A stretch of DNA of 64,000 nucleotides from DASPKM01 sp035628135 (GCA_035628135.1 DASPKM010000009.1:310001-374000), one strand, 5' to 3'. Shown: positions 7,901-17,585, counted from the first letter of the stretch. Made by a program: numbers and translations. The notes: generated by a model not told the origin, from the sequence alone.

Positions 7901-10286
7901 CGTTGATAATGGGGCGCACGCCTACCCAATAGGTTTCTTCCTTTGATAAGTTGGTGATCTTGTAATAATGGTTCGATGTGGTGTCGATCACTTTCATTTC
8001 ATTGCCTCTCAGCATCATTACTTCGTAATAATTGGCGCCGGGCACCGCTGTCCAGTCAATGGCGAAATATGTTTCACATTGTATGGCCGATAAGCTGACA
8101 ACGGGCATTGCAATGATGGTAAAGGGGCGGCTGGCGCTTGCCAATCCTGTTTCATTTTGCACAACGCGTACCTGCGCAGCGGTAGTTACCATGGCAGGTA
8201 CCTGCCAGGTATAGATTCGCCTTGCGGGGTCCAGGTTGGTGGCAATGTCTGTCCACGACGCGCCATTGTCCGCAGAAAATTGCAGGTTGAATGTTTTACC
8301 GGGATTGCCATAAGCATCCCACGATAGTTTTACCGATTCACCCGGCACCATTGCCTCGCCGCCGATGGGATAAGTTAATCCCACTGACACGGGCAATGCG
8401 TCGTATACCACAAAATATTCCTGCTGCGGATGTTGAACAATGCCTGTTCCTTTTACGCGAAGTGTATAGTTTCCTGCCGTGGGATTGTCGATCACTACCT
8501 GTTCAATATTATTCAGATGGTCTGCGCCGCGCACTGCGGGCTTCTCTACATTCGCGGGAGTATGGTCCAGCACGTACGGCAGCACAATGCCCGCTGAAGG
8601 AGTAGATACTTCCAGGTCAAGATCGTTCACCAATGCTTTTGGCGCCAGCGAGGAAGCGCTGGGATCGTTCCAATACAACATCACTTTCAATTGCGCAGTG
8701 CCGGCCGGAACGGTGATAGTATGTGTGTTGGTCGCATTATGGTTGGACGATGCGATAAAATACTGCTGTTTGTTCAGCATTTCAATGCTGCGCAACAGGT
8801 TCATAGTGCCGAACCCATAGGTGTAGTCGGGTCCGGGATTACCGCCATCGGTAGCACCGTTGCAAAGCAAAGCTTTCATCAATCCATTCCTGGGGTCTGC
8901 GCCCGCATGCATTTGCCGGTATCGTTGGTATAGCAGCGCTAGTCCACCCGTAACGGCGGGAGCGGCCATGCTGGTGCCGGAGTTGAAGGAGTAAATATTA
9001 TTGGGCCAGGTAGAAGTAACCTGCAATCCCATGGCCACGATATCGGGTTTTATCCTGCCGTCCTTTGTGGGTCCCCTGCTCGAGAAGTTGCCAATTTCAC
9101 CGGAGTCGGTGGTGCCACCTACGCAGACAGTGTTCTTGGCCGATTGCCACAAGCCTGTTACGGTTCCGAAACCGGCAGGGTAAGGCGCACAGGTATTCTG
9201 CGCATAGTTGCCGGCCCCATACACATTTAACAGTGATGGGTAAGCGAGTGCCAGGTCATCCACAAGGCTGGAGGAGAAAATGTATGCCCCATTAATATCG
9301 CAATTAAATCCAGACCCGTATGAATTATTGGTGACCACCATATTGTAGTCCTGCACGTACAGGGGATCTACAATGTCTACCTGCAATGCGTTTATTATGC
9401 TTGCTTTGGGAGCAAATCCGCGGTACAATTCGTTTATGATGCCTGCACCCGCCGCGGTGCCTGCCACGTGAATGCCGTGCGATGCATTGGGAACGGTCCT
9501 TTCAACAAGCCTGCCGCTGAAGTCGGCCTGGGTAATGATCGCTGAATTATCGCCAATACCCACCACTACTCCTTCGCCGTTCAGGCCAAGGCCGCCATCG
9601 GCAACAGATGTATTTAATATATTAGACCTGCTAAGCTGCCTGCTTTTATGATTGTACATTTCGATCTCGGGCTCGGCAGGCTCCACCAACCCGACGAAAG
9701 GGAAAGTGGCCAGTTCGGTTATGCGTTTGGGTGATAAGCGCAACGAGAGTTTGCCATAGGCCGCCCATTTATCAGAAATAATATCAATATTCTTCTGCCG
9801 CAGGAACTGAGATACCTCCTGGTAAGAAAAAGCGGCCGGGAAACTGATATTTACATCGATGGTCCCAGGTATTTTCATGGCCCAGGCAGGAAGTTTATTG
9901 CCTGCCAGCAGCCGGTCTGTTTTCTGCGAGGGCGTCAACTGAATGATGGACATTACTTTTGTTGCCTGGAACAAATCAGCGTTGACATTGCCTGTTATGG
10001 TTGCGCTGTACAAGCCCGGCGCGATGTAATTGTGCACCTGTATGCCCGAAGCCGCGAGTTGATTTTTTTGTTGCGCTGAAGGCACACCCTCGAACCGGAG
10101 CAATACGGCAGTTTTATTATTGAGCCTGGGAGCGGTTTTATTGAATGAATCGATGAATGAAGCCCTGATGTTTGATTTGGTGGATACAATACCCGTGCGC
10201 AGCGATATTTCGCCATCATTTTGTCCATATGCCAGTGAGGAAAACAGGAAGCACAGGAAGGCCAGGGCAGCACGCAAGGGGGTCAT
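4953..10286 (-). CDS. Secreted S8 subtilase with T9SS sorting domain
   Basis: 1777 residues. A signal peptide (cleavage near AYGQ, about residue 21) is followed by a propeptide-like region and a peptidase S8 domain. Catalytic residues are visible: Asp246 in GIGDNS, His270 in HGIHVAGTAAG and Ser439 in GTSMAAP. The Asp motif is atypical, since most subtilases read D-S/T-G there. Downstream come a jelly-roll/P-domain-like segment, fibronectin-like and CARDB-like beta repeats (about 640-1050), and MAM/adhesion-like modules. The final 80 residues (LYPNPSAGRFYLDF to the C-terminal KTFKLYKQ) are a T9SS type A sorting signal, so the protein should be exported and anchored or released by the type IX system. 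It is a single-gene unit, divergent from the kinase gene at 10484. Confidence 0.92.
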   Translation of the reverse strand: MTPLRAALAFLCFLFSSLAYGQNDGEISLRTGIVSTKSNIRASFIDSFNKTAPRLNNKTAVLLRFEGVPSAQQKNQLAASGIQVHNYIAPGLYSATITGNVNADLFQATKVMSIIQLTPSQKTDRLLAGNKLPAWAMKIPGTIDVNISFPAAFSYQEVSQFLRQKNIDIISDKWAAYGKLSLRLSPKRITELATFPFVGLVEPAEPEIEMYNHKSRQLSRSNILNTSVADGGLGLNGEGVVVGIGDNSAIITQADFSGRLVERTVPNASHGIHVAGTAAGAGIINELYRGFAPKASIINALQVDIVDPLYVQDYNMVVTNNSYGSGFNCDINGAYIFSSSLVDDLALAYPSLLNVYGAGNYAQNTCAPYPAGFGTVTGLWQSAKNTVCVGGTTDSGEIGNFSSRGPTKDGRIKPDIVAMGLQVTSTWPNNIYSFNSGTSMAAPAVTGGLALLYQRYRQMHAGADPRNGLMKALLCNGATDGGNPGPDYTYGFGTMNLLRSIEMLNKQQYFIASSNHNATNTHTITVPAGTAQLKVMLYWNDPSASSLAPKALVNDLDLEVSTPSAGIVLPYVLDHTPANVEKPAVRGADHLNNIEQVVIDNPTAGNYTLRVKGTGIVQHPQQEYFVVYDALPVSVGLTYPIGGEAMVPGESVKLSWDAYGNPGKTFNLQFSADNGASWTDIATNLDPARRIYTWQVPAMVTTAAQVRVVQNETGLASASRPFTIIAMPVVSLSAIQCETYFAIDWTAVPGANYYEVMMLRGNEMKVIDTTSNHYYKITNLSKEETYWVGVRPIINGKAGRRSVAVSRKPNSGTCGGSISDNDLAIDGLLSPVTGRKFTSTALQSDHTVTVRIKNLDNAPVNGFTVSYSVNDRPWISENVPVLLGAGVSYDHSFSTPADLGAVGNYTVRAVVKNNTLDASATNDTLVKAIRSLDNQPLDLTNLFLDNLESAVAHTYTRDTVGLPGIDRYDFETVSKTGQVFTFFNSGYASSGSRSFIMGEIMQRSTPGLHYITGTFNLSGYSVLENNLRIDFMSMNTHFPFPGNDLWVRGADNLPWIKVYTVPTRFTDTFYKRTISIAFADSLAAHGQNVSASFQARWGHSSIHQSLSKRRTYGIDDIRIYQAVHDMQVLSIDTPSAMSCNIAGQVPVRVRLHNSHFSALSNVPIKYSVNNGQWVEEVIASIPAKSNFQYTFNQPMDFLSKGSYKLKVVVVYPSDNFRDNDTVQVDIQNSITVTAFPYLQNFESGTEGWYTSGQNSSWAYGTPASSKIRGAASGARAWKTNLSGNHNSNELSYLYSPCFMLDGMTKPTLSFSMILDIEECQLTPCDGAWVEFTRNGTTWTKMGTVSSGYNWYNTSSPMWSGSAFIIRWEVATHSLPIAPGPIRFRFVFLSSLSGNREGIAIDDVHIYDNTSGIYDSTTMASPATQVVLGNNWLDFKLAGKLLASVHANNQVPGIMNAQVYIHQPEIRSTSTQYYHKRNLTLKAANPIDDSVTVRFYFLDRETDSLIDATGCQTCTKPSSAYQLGVSTYNDHVESNENGTLADNKTGNWSFINSWNVTKVPFDKGYYAEFKVKEFSEIWLSNGGHDLNSHLAIQLIHFTAHRAGDRDALLNWQMGDEKGIARYEVEMARDRPAMQANQFVKIAQTQAQGIIAPNVYSLTDSDPDKFDTVYYRLKIIYGDGRFNYSPVRSVIFDEAVLWKLYPNPSAGRFYLDFSGNINERLVADLFDAKGSLLKTYTRQSTGFMQKLQIDLSNTVYANGVYLLRVNIGGIVKTFKLYKQ

Positions 10287-10483
10287 GATAAGGGTCTAAA
10301 ATTAGCGGTAAATATAATTAGTATAGGTAAAACCTCTTAGCAAAACGGCTGGTTTTTTCACTATAAAAACAAAATCAGCCCGTGTTTGGGGACAATCCTG
10401 CAACAAGCGAAACAATATTGTTACTACCTTCTTCATTATTACATGGTTATGCCCTGATTGCGGACTCCGCAAAGGTTCGATGT

Positions 10484-13400
10484 ATGAAATCATTTCGTTG
10501 TTATCTTGTTGTTATCCTGCAAATCCTGGGCTTGTGCGCTGTTGCACAGAAGCCAAAACTGCGATTTGAACGCCTTGGTACAGATAACGGTCTTTCCCAG
10601 AGTAATGTTATTTGTATGCTGCAGGATGCCCGGGGCTTTATGTGGTTTGGCACCAACGATGGACTGAATAAATACGATGGATACAATTTCACTGTTTACA
10701 AAACCAGGCCCAACAACCCGCGTTCCATCAGCGATAATTTTATTACAGACCTGGGTAACAGCGGCAATGGAGATATCTGGATCGCAACCCAGGGAGGAGG
10801 CGTTTCCTATTACGACCGGCGCAAGGACCAGTTCCTGCATCTGCGCGCAGGCCTTACCGATACCGATACGAATGCCATCTCAAGCAATGACGTATACGCG
10901 ATACTGGAAGACAGCGAGGGAAAGGTATGGATCGGCACTTCATGGGGATTGGACCTGTATGATCCTATGAAGAAAAAAATAACACATTATAAGCATCATA
11001 TAACGGACAGCAATACCCTAAGCGATAACTACGTCACGGATATCCTGGAAGACAGCGACCACAATATATGGATAGCCACCCCCAACGGACTGAATCTTTT
11101 CGATCGCAAACAGAAAAAATTTAAAAGATATTTGCACCAGCCCGGTAATCCTTTCACGCCCGGATCCAATCATATTTTGGTATTGTTTGAAGATAGCAGG
11201 AAAGGGATCTGGATAGGAACCAATAAAAACGGGCTGGAGATGCTGGATAAGAGCACTGGCCGGTTTGAACAATACCGGCACAATCCTATCAATGCATATA
11301 GCCTGTCCGATGGTCCGATAAAGGCTATAAAAGAAGATGACCAGCAGCGGCTGTGGATCGGTACGGAAAATGCGGGGCTTAGTATTTTTGACCCGGTAAA
11401 GCGCGTGTTTTACAATTACACTTCCGATGAAGTGGACCGCTCGACACTCGGCAGCAATTCTATCAATGCTATCTGCCGCGATACAAAAAACAACATGTGG
11501 GTTGGCAGTTTCAATGCCGGCGTAAATTATGTAAATCCCGATGCGGCCAAATTTACTCATTACAAATACATGTTCTCGGAAAACAGTCTTAACAACGATC
11601 ACGTGCTTTGTTTTTACGAGGACTCAGAAAAAAATATCTGGATCGGCACAGATGGCGGAGGACTGAATGTATTCAACCCATCATCAGGCAGGTTCAGCTT
11701 TTACCGGCATGACAAACGAAACAGCAACAGCCTGTGCGGCGATAACGTATTGTGCGTGATGGAAGACAGCAAAGGAAATATCTGGGCCGGCACCTGGGGC
11801 AATGGCGTCAGCATTTTCAATAAAAAGAAAAATACTTTTACGCACTTGCGGCATGACCCCGCAAATACCAATAGCTTGTGTAACGACAATGCATGGACGA
11901 TTTTAGAGGACAGCGACAAGAATATATGGATCGGCACGTATGGAGGTGGCCTGGACAGATACGATCCCAGGACAGGAAAATTCACCCATTTCAGCTACGA
12001 TGAGCGTGTGGACACCGGCCTGCGGGGCGATTGGATCAATGCGTTGTACGAAGACGAAGATGGGAATATCTGGATCACTACGGCCGGCGCAGGTATTAAT
12101 ATATACAATAAGAAAACCGGGACTTTCTCTTACATGCTGAACAGGTTGGAAGACAATGTCAATAGCCGCAACTTAGGCTGTATAACCGAAGACCGGAACA
12201 AAGACCTCTGGATCTCTTCTACGATGGGGCTGTATATGCTGAACAGGAAGTCCGGCAAGACCACGCTGTTTACGACAGAGCAGGGATTGCCCAGCAATGT
12301 GGTGCACGGCGTGCTGGAAGATAAAGAGGGCAACCTGTGGATCAGCACAGCGCAAGGTTTTTCAAAATATACCCGTGCAACCGGCAGGTTCAGGAATTTT
12401 ACGGGAGCGGACGGGCTGCAATCGACTGAGTTCAAGGAAAAGGCCTTTCTGAAAGCAAGTGATGGCTCAATGTATTTTGGCGGCAACAATGGATTCAACA
12501 GGTTCTTCCCTGAGAACGTCAGGAATGTATCTTTCGACCCGCCGATGGTCATTACCAATTTCCAGGTATTCAATAAAACAGTTCCCATTGCATCGGCGGG
12601 GCGCGAATCCCCATTGCACGAGAGCATTACTGAAACAAAAGCAATAACCCTTCCCTATAGCAATTCCGTATTTTCATTTGAATTTGCCGCGCTTAACTAC
12701 ACCACAGCCGAAAAAAAACACTATGCGTATATGCTCGAAGGCTTTGATAAAACCTGGAACGAAGTAGGCACGCAGCGCACCGCCACCTATACCAATCTCG
12801 ATCCTGGCAAATATGTTTTCAAGGTCAAGGGACAAAATAATGACGGAGGCTGGTCGCGGCATACTGCCATCATACATCTTACCATAACTCCGCCTTTCTG
12901 GCTCACGTGGTGGTTCCGGTTAGCGGTTGTGGCCGCTGTTACCGGGGGCGTTGTTTTAGTTTACAGGCTTCGCGTGGCAAATATTAAAAAGCAAAAACTG
13001 CAGTTGGAGCAGCAGGTGCAACAGCAAACATTGCAACTGGTGCAGGCCAATAAAGAAATGGAGCGCAAGAACAGGGAGCTGGAACAGTTCGCCTATATCG
13101 CCTCGCACGACCTGCAGGAGCCCCTGCGCACTACCAGCAGTTTTGTTGACTTGCTGAAACAGCATTATGGCGGAAAGCACGATGCCAAAGCAGAAAAATA
13201 CTTCACATTCATCACTGATTCCTGTTCACGCATGAGCGTCCTGATAAAGGACCTGCTCGACTATTCCAGGATAGGAAGAAAGGTGGAGATACAACGGGTG
13301 GATTGCAATCGCGTGTTACGCGAAGTTATGGCCGACCTTGACATTGCGATCAGGGAATCGAAGGCCCGCATCAAGTCAGGGCCGCTGCCTTCGGTTGATG

Positions 13401-13735
13401 GCTACCCTACCGAGCTAAAACAACTCATGCAGAACCTTGTAATCAATGCCATCAAGTTCAGGAAGAAGGATGCGGTGCCTGTAATAGATATCAATGCCAA
13501 AAGAAAAGACGACCATTGGGAGTTTACCGTGGCGGACAATGGCATTGGCATAGAGCAGCACCACAGCGAAAGGATCTTCGTTATCTTCCAGCGCCTGCAT
13601 ACCAGGAACGAGTATCCCGGTTCAGGCATCGGGCTCTCGCATTGCAAGAAGATTGTGGAGTTGCACAAGGGAGAGATTTGGGTAAATTCAGTACCCGAGC
13701 AGGGAAGCACTTTCCATTTTACTATACGGTCGTAA
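10484..13735 (+). CDS. Two-component propeller sensor histidine kinase
   Basis: 1083 residues from the ATG at 10484, chosen because a signal peptide follows (MKSFRCYLVVILQILGLCAVAQ); the frame is open from 10382. About 14 two-component propeller repeats of the form W-I-G-T-x-G-G-L form two 7-bladed propellers (about 25-700). A Y_Y_Y domain (about 720-800), one membrane helix (about 810-830), a coiled coil, HisKA with His875 in ASHDLQEPLR, and an HATPase domain (N box LVINAIKF, DNGIGIE, GSGIGLSHC) follow. The protein ends after the ATPase. Unlike the related hybrid HTCS regulators it has no receiver or AraC domain, so it must phosphorylate a separate response regulator, and none is adjacent. 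The ligand is unknown. Confidence 0.93.
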   Translation: MKSFRCYLVVILQILGLCAVAQKPKLRFERLGTDNGLSQSNVICMLQDARGFMWFGTNDGLNKYDGYNFTVYKTRPNNPRSISDNFITDLGNSGNGDIWIATQGGGVSYYDRRKDQFLHLRAGLTDTDTNAISSNDVYAILEDSEGKVWIGTSWGLDLYDPMKKKITHYKHHITDSNTLSDNYVTDILEDSDHNIWIATPNGLNLFDRKQKKFKRYLHQPGNPFTPGSNHILVLFEDSRKGIWIGTNKNGLEMLDKSTGRFEQYRHNPINAYSLSDGPIKAIKEDDQQRLWIGTENAGLSIFDPVKRVFYNYTSDEVDRSTLGSNSINAICRDTKNNMWVGSFNAGVNYVNPDAAKFTHYKYMFSENSLNNDHVLCFYEDSEKNIWIGTDGGGLNVFNPSSGRFSFYRHDKRNSNSLCGDNVLCVMEDSKGNIWAGTWGNGVSIFNKKKNTFTHLRHDPANTNSLCNDNAWTILEDSDKNIWIGTYGGGLDRYDPRTGKFTHFSYDERVDTGLRGDWINALYEDEDGNIWITTAGAGINIYNKKTGTFSYMLNRLEDNVNSRNLGCITEDRNKDLWISSTMGLYMLNRKSGKTTLFTTEQGLPSNVVHGVLEDKEGNLWISTAQGFSKYTRATGRFRNFTGADGLQSTEFKEKAFLKASDGSMYFGGNNGFNRFFPENVRNVSFDPPMVITNFQVFNKTVPIASAGRESPLHESITETKAITLPYSNSVFSFEFAALNYTTAEKKHYAYMLEGFDKTWNEVGTQRTATYTNLDPGKYVFKVKGQNNDGGWSRHTAIIHLTITPPFWLTWWFRLAVVAAVTGGVVLVYRLRVANIKKQKLQLEQQVQQQTLQLVQANKEMERKNRELEQFAYIASHDLQEPLRTTSSFVDLLKQHYGGKHDAKAEKYFTFITDSCSRMSVLIKDLLDYSRIGRKVEIQRVDCNRVLREVMADLDIAIRESKARIKSGPLPSVDGYPTELKQLMQNLVINAIKFRKKDAVPVIDINAKRKDDHWEFTVADNGIGIEQHHSERIFVIFQRLHTRNEYPGSGIGLSHCKKIVELHKGEIWVNSVPEQGSTFHFTIRS

Positions 13736-13742
13736 TGGCTGA

Positions 13743-14201
13743 TCATCGCACGCCCCATTCCCACATACCATATAAAATTTTCTTATCAGGCAGGTGCCCG
13801 TTTTCTTTCAATGCAAGCACGATCTGTCCCCTGTGATAGGATTCGTGTGAGATCATATACCCAAGAAAGGCTTCGGGTGTTGGTTTGAATCCTTTGACCT
13901 TAGCCGTTTCTATCCCCCGTTTTAGTATTTCGGCGATCACTTCACTGCTTATTTCAAAAGCATCGAGCAGTACCTTCTTGGTAATGATAATTTCCTTATC
14001 GATCTTTTGCAGTCCTGGCAGCAGGTCCGGCGCTGAGGCCTGCACCCACATCAATCTTACATTGTGCATGTGCGCGAACTGGTGGCCTACCGAACGTCCT
14101 TTGGCCAATGAGATATCCGCCAGATGCGGTTCTTGTATTCCCGATAGTAAATATTCGTTGATGCGATGGCTGATATGCCAGGTTTCGACCAGGGCGCTCA
14201 T
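13743..14201 (-). CDS. DinB-like (DinB_2) family protein
   Basis: 152 residues with the four-helix-bundle DinB pattern. The putative metal-binding histidines are in GHQFAHMHNVR (about residues 39-47) and HESYHRGQI (about 118-126). Members include metal-dependent thiol transferases and many proteins of unknown function, and which applies here cannot be told. It converges on the kinase gene with 7 bp between stop codons. Confidence 0.85.
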   Translation of the reverse strand: MSALVETWHISHRINEYLLSGIQEPHLADISLAKGRSVGHQFAHMHNVRLMWVQASAPDLLPGLQKIDKEIIITKKVLLDAFEISSEVIAEILKRGIETAKVKGFKPTPEAFLGYMISHESYHRGQIVLALKENGHLPDKKILYGMWEWGVR

Positions 14202-14361
14202 GTGGTTGTTTTTTTAAATGTAGGGATACCGGCGGTAAGTTACATCCATTCTGTATAAGCGGCCGCAGTGGGGTTTTGCACCATACAAAAGTTGATGAGC
14301 GGAGCGGGCGGCATGAGCAGCGTTTTATGAACGCTGGCATATATTTTTCAGGGAATACCGC

Positions 14362-15144
14362 ATGCTTCCAGACCTGTCCCACCCCGTTTGGTTCTGCCTG
14401 ACGACACTACTATTCTTTATTGCAGTGGTTGGAAGATATTTTCTATTTGCCGGTGCGTTTCAATTGATCTTTTATAGCTGGCCTGGCGATAAATGGCGGA
14501 AAAGAAAACTCGGCAAAAAGCCCTACCGGCCACAACAGTTCAGGAAAGAGGTTGGATGGAGCATGCTAACCGCCGCGATCTTTGCGATCGCCGGGGCTGC
14601 CACGGCTTTGTTGTGGCAAAAAGGCTATACAAAAATCTATACTCCTATCGATCAATATGGATGGTTGTACCTGCCGGTAAGTTTAATCATTTCCATGTTG
14701 CTGCACGAAACCTATTATTACTGGTTACATCGCTGGATGCATCATCCATCGATATTCAAAATAGTGCATAAGGTTCACCACGAAAGCAATATCACTTCTC
14801 CCTGGACTGCTTTTTCATTTCATCCGCTGGAGGGCTTATTGCAAGCCATTATATTACCGGCGATATTGATGGTTGTTCCAATGCATCCTTATGTTATACT
14901 GGTACAGCTTACGCTGATGACCTTCAGCAGCGTTATCAATCACCTGGACATTGAGATATATCCAAAAAAATTTCACAAGCATGCATTAGGCCGGTGGTTC
15001 ATCGGCGCCACGCATCATGCCTTGCATCACCGGCAGTTCCGGTACAATTACGGGTTATACTTTACGGTTTGGGATAAATGGAAAAGCACGGAAAGTCCCT
15101 TGTATGAAGAAACCTTCGAGAAGGTTACGGAGGGAGATCATTGA
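14362..15144 (+). CDS. Fatty acid hydroxylase / sterol desaturase family membrane enzyme
   Basis: 260 residues with about four or five hydrophobic helices and the di-iron histidine clusters of the family: HETYYYWLHRWMHH (about 114-127), HKVHHES (about 134-140) and HHALHHRQF (about 215-223). These integral membrane enzymes use O2 to hydroxylate or desaturate lipids. The substrate cannot be read from sequence. No partner gene is adjacent. Confidence 0.9.
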   Translation: MLPDLSHPVWFCLTTLLFFIAVVGRYFLFAGAFQLIFYSWPGDKWRKRKLGKKPYRPQQFRKEVGWSMLTAAIFAIAGAATALLWQKGYTKIYTPIDQYGWLYLPVSLIISMLLHETYYYWLHRWMHHPSIFKIVHKVHHESNITSPWTAFSFHPLEGLLQAIILPAILMVVPMHPYVILVQLTLMTFSSVINHLDIEIYPKKFHKHALGRWFIGATHHALHHRQFRYNYGLYFTVWDKWKSTESPLYEETFEKVTEGDH

Positions 15145-15196
15145 GCCAATCTTCTTCTGCACTTTCGGGCTGTATGATGTGTAGGTAGTGTACGTA

Positions 15197-16477
15197 TTAC
15201 TGCTGCCTCAACTCATAGCCGCCTGCATCATCTTTTACCAATGTATAGCCGGCTGCAAGTTCCAGTGTCCACCCGTCGCCGGATATCCTCGTTCCTTCTA
15301 TGCTGGTTGGAAATGATACTCTCACCTTGCTCCAGTCTGAGCTTATTAAGGCGCCTTTAGCAGCGGTCAATATGCCCCATTTATCGGTAATGCGTATGTG
15401 CGGGTACACCATTCCTTTTTCGTTAAGCGAAACCATTTTGGTATAGTCGAACGACATATTCATGTTCATCAGCGGCAATTCGGTGGCTGGTGCTTCCAGG
15501 AACATGCGTATGTATGCTTCTTTTTGTTTTCGGATCTGCTCTGCCCGGGCGTTTTCTTCAGTTACAATGATCTCACCTTTGTACTGCAGTGCAGTTTTTG
15601 TTATATGAGCGTTGGCGTCGGCAGGGAGTTGCACATTGAATGATGTTTGAAAGAAGGACGTCAGGTTGGTAGTATCATTGATCTTTTTATTCCAACCAGG
15701 ATTTATAGCGTTTAGCAGATACCCATATACAGGAACGGCCTCATAGGCAAAAGACCTGATATAAGAAGGACTTTTGAGAAATGCATCTATCCGTTGCTTG
15801 AACCAGGCTCGTGCTTCCTGCGATGTTCTTCCACTATGCATTATGCCGGTATATTCACAAATACCTTCATTCAGTTCCATCCGGGATTCGGTAGAGTCGG
15901 CTGTTGGATACAATGCGTAACGGTGTTTACGGAATGCGAGGGCATTGGCGATATGTTTTTTTATTTCCGGCATAGAAGCAGCAGCGAGCGCATTTTTTAA
16001 TGCTTCTAATTCGAGCCGCAGGTAAATTCTTGCGTCTTTTTCATCAAGATGGGCATTATCAGGATTATGGGCTTTAAAGCCAAGCGAGCGTTGTGCGCGA
16101 TGAAACAGTTCGTGGGCAATAAGATTTATTCTTGTTTTTTTATCTTTTGGTAGTGGCAGCATGATCATGGCCCAGTGTGTACCATTCCATTGTATCGATG
16201 TATTGGAGATATTTACTTTATCGGGAAGTTTGCCTGTGAACGCTGTTTTGAATGGGGTAAGTGTGCCGGCCGAATCCTGTATGTTCGTTATTATTTCTCT
16301 TGTTTGCGGATCTACCAGCAAAATAGGCGCATAAAGGTTTTTGTTCCAGAGATTTTGGTGTTGCCGTGTGGCTTGTTCGATTTCTTTGAAATAAGTGATG
16401 CAGGAATCGGTCCTGCTTTGAGCGACTGCGACTGATGCAAACAGAATGAGCAGCAGTGTGGTGATTTGTTGTTTCAT
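15197..16477 (-). CDS. Secreted HExxH protein, putative zinc metallopeptidase
   Basis: 426 residues. A signal peptide (MKQQITTLLLILFASVAVAQ) is followed by a mostly helical region with LIAHELFHRAQ near residue 125, a HELFH (HExxH) zinc-binding motif. A downstream acidic residue in ELNEGICEYTG (about 200) could be the third ligand of a gluzincin-like site. The C-terminal about 130 residues are beta-rich. The peptidase assignment rests on the motif and is an inference; no named family was recognised. Confidence 0.65.
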   Translation of the reverse strand: MKQQITTLLLILFASVAVAQSRTDSCITYFKEIEQATRQHQNLWNKNLYAPILLVDPQTREIITNIQDSAGTLTPFKTAFTGKLPDKVNISNTSIQWNGTHWAMIMLPLPKDKKTRINLIAHELFHRAQRSLGFKAHNPDNAHLDEKDARIYLRLELEALKNALAAASMPEIKKHIANALAFRKHRYALYPTADSTESRMELNEGICEYTGIMHSGRTSQEARAWFKQRIDAFLKSPSYIRSFAYEAVPVYGYLLNAINPGWNKKINDTTNLTSFFQTSFNVQLPADANAHITKTALQYKGEIIVTEENARAEQIRKQKEAYIRMFLEAPATELPLMNMNMSFDYTKMVSLNEKGMVYPHIRITDKWGILTAAKGALISSDWSKVRVSFPTSIEGTRISGDGWTLELAAGYTLVKDDAGGYELRQQ

Positions 16478-16950
16478 GATGCTATAAGAAAAACAAATAT
16501 ACGATGGATTTCGTATATTTTAATCACCGAAAATGGGGATGCCTTGGGAAGTTATTATGACTATGTTCAATTGTATTTACGAAGGCTTGCCTGAATAAAT
16601 CCCGAAAGATCGTCGTTAAAAATATTTCCCATTTAATTAAGTTTTCGGGTACTAAATACTGATGACAAATCTAAAGTCAGGAACGATATCAATACTCCCA
16701 CCCGGCAAACCTGTTATACTGTGCTACGTATTCATTGGAAGCTTTAATTCTGCGGCGATGGTATCGATGCGCCTGTTTTTTGAGCCACTTGCGCGAATGC
16801 CTGCCTCCGCCAGCTACCCAGCGGGGATGTTCAATTTGTATTTTGCGAAGGCTCATAACAAGGAAGCGTAATTGTTGTAAAAGTATTGAGGGCTGGTTAA
16901 GGCCGGTTTCTAAAATAAAAGGCTGTCCAATCGAACAACCTTTGATGAGT
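16478..16950. other. Intergenic region, nothing recognised
   Basis: 473 bp between the metallopeptidase start and tRNA-Leu(UAA). Short frames here lack coding character. No repeat, terminator or RNA was recognised. Confidence 0.5.
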
Positions 16951-17035
16951 GCCCCAGACGGGAGTCGAACCCGTACGACCGTTTCGGGTCACAGGATTTT
17001 AAGTCCTGCGTGTCTACCAGTTCCACCACCGGGGC
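16951..17035 (-). tRNA. tRNA-Leu(UAA)
   Basis: 85 nt class II tRNA. Acceptor GCCCCGG pairs with CTGGGGC. The anticodon stem CAGGA/TCCTG encloses loop CTTAAAA with anticodon TAA, a short variable arm follows, and the T loop reads GGTTCGACTCC. Confidence 0.95.
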
Positions 17036-17106
17036 GGTGATGATCTATCTAAAACTAAGCCTTATGGCTCTAAATAAAAAATTCCACCACAAGGGATGGA
17101 ATTTTG

Positions 17107-17179
17107 AGCGGAAGACGAGGCTCGAACCCGCGACCTCAACCTTGGCAAGGTTGCGCTCTACCAACTGAGCTACTTCCGC
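17107..17179 (-). tRNA. tRNA-Gly(GCC)
   Basis: 73 nt. Acceptor GCGGAAG/CTTCCGC, D arm GCTCAGTTGGTAGAGC, anticodon stem CAACC/GGTTG with loop TTGCCAA (anticodon GCC), T arm GCGGGTTCGAGCCTCGT. It lies 71 bp from tRNA-Leu(UAA), probably in the same transcript. Confidence 0.95.
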
Positions 17180-17300
17180 AGAAGATGGGAATTTGATGAC
17201 CAATTTCCCGGCTGACTATCGGGCGGAACCGAGGTCCCTCCCACATTTAAAGAACGGGTTGCAAAAATAGGTATTGTTTGCTTTCGGCAAAATTTTTATG

Positions 17301-17540
17301 CTACTTATACTGCGGAGTATAAAGGGTATTTGAAGGCACATTTACCTCCGGCTTGCCCTTATATCTATGCTTGTATAAGCTGTAACTGCCGCCGATCAAA
17401 AAAGCCACCACGCAAAAAACCTGCAGGTAAAACAGGAAAACAGAAGAATTCACCCAGTTACGGGTAAAATCGCGCTCCTGGTTCTTTTTCAATTCCTCCA
17501 GGTATGCCTGTTCATGTATGTTTCTGGTTGTTTCTTCCAT
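17301..17540 (-). CDS. Small membrane protein, unknown
   Basis: 79 residues with a charged N-terminus and one strong hydrophobic helix (FLFYLQVFCVVAFLIGGSYS, about 35-54). It lies 45 bp after the glycosyltransferase gene on the same strand, so it is probably co-transcribed. No family was recognised. Confidence 0.6.
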   Translation of the reverse strand: MEETTRNIHEQAYLEELKKNQERDFTRNWVNSSVFLFYLQVFCVVAFLIGGSYSLYKHRYKGKPEVNVPSNTLYTPQYK

Positions 17541-17585
17541 ATCATCTATTTGCGCTGCAAAAATAATGGTTGGTAATCAAACATT

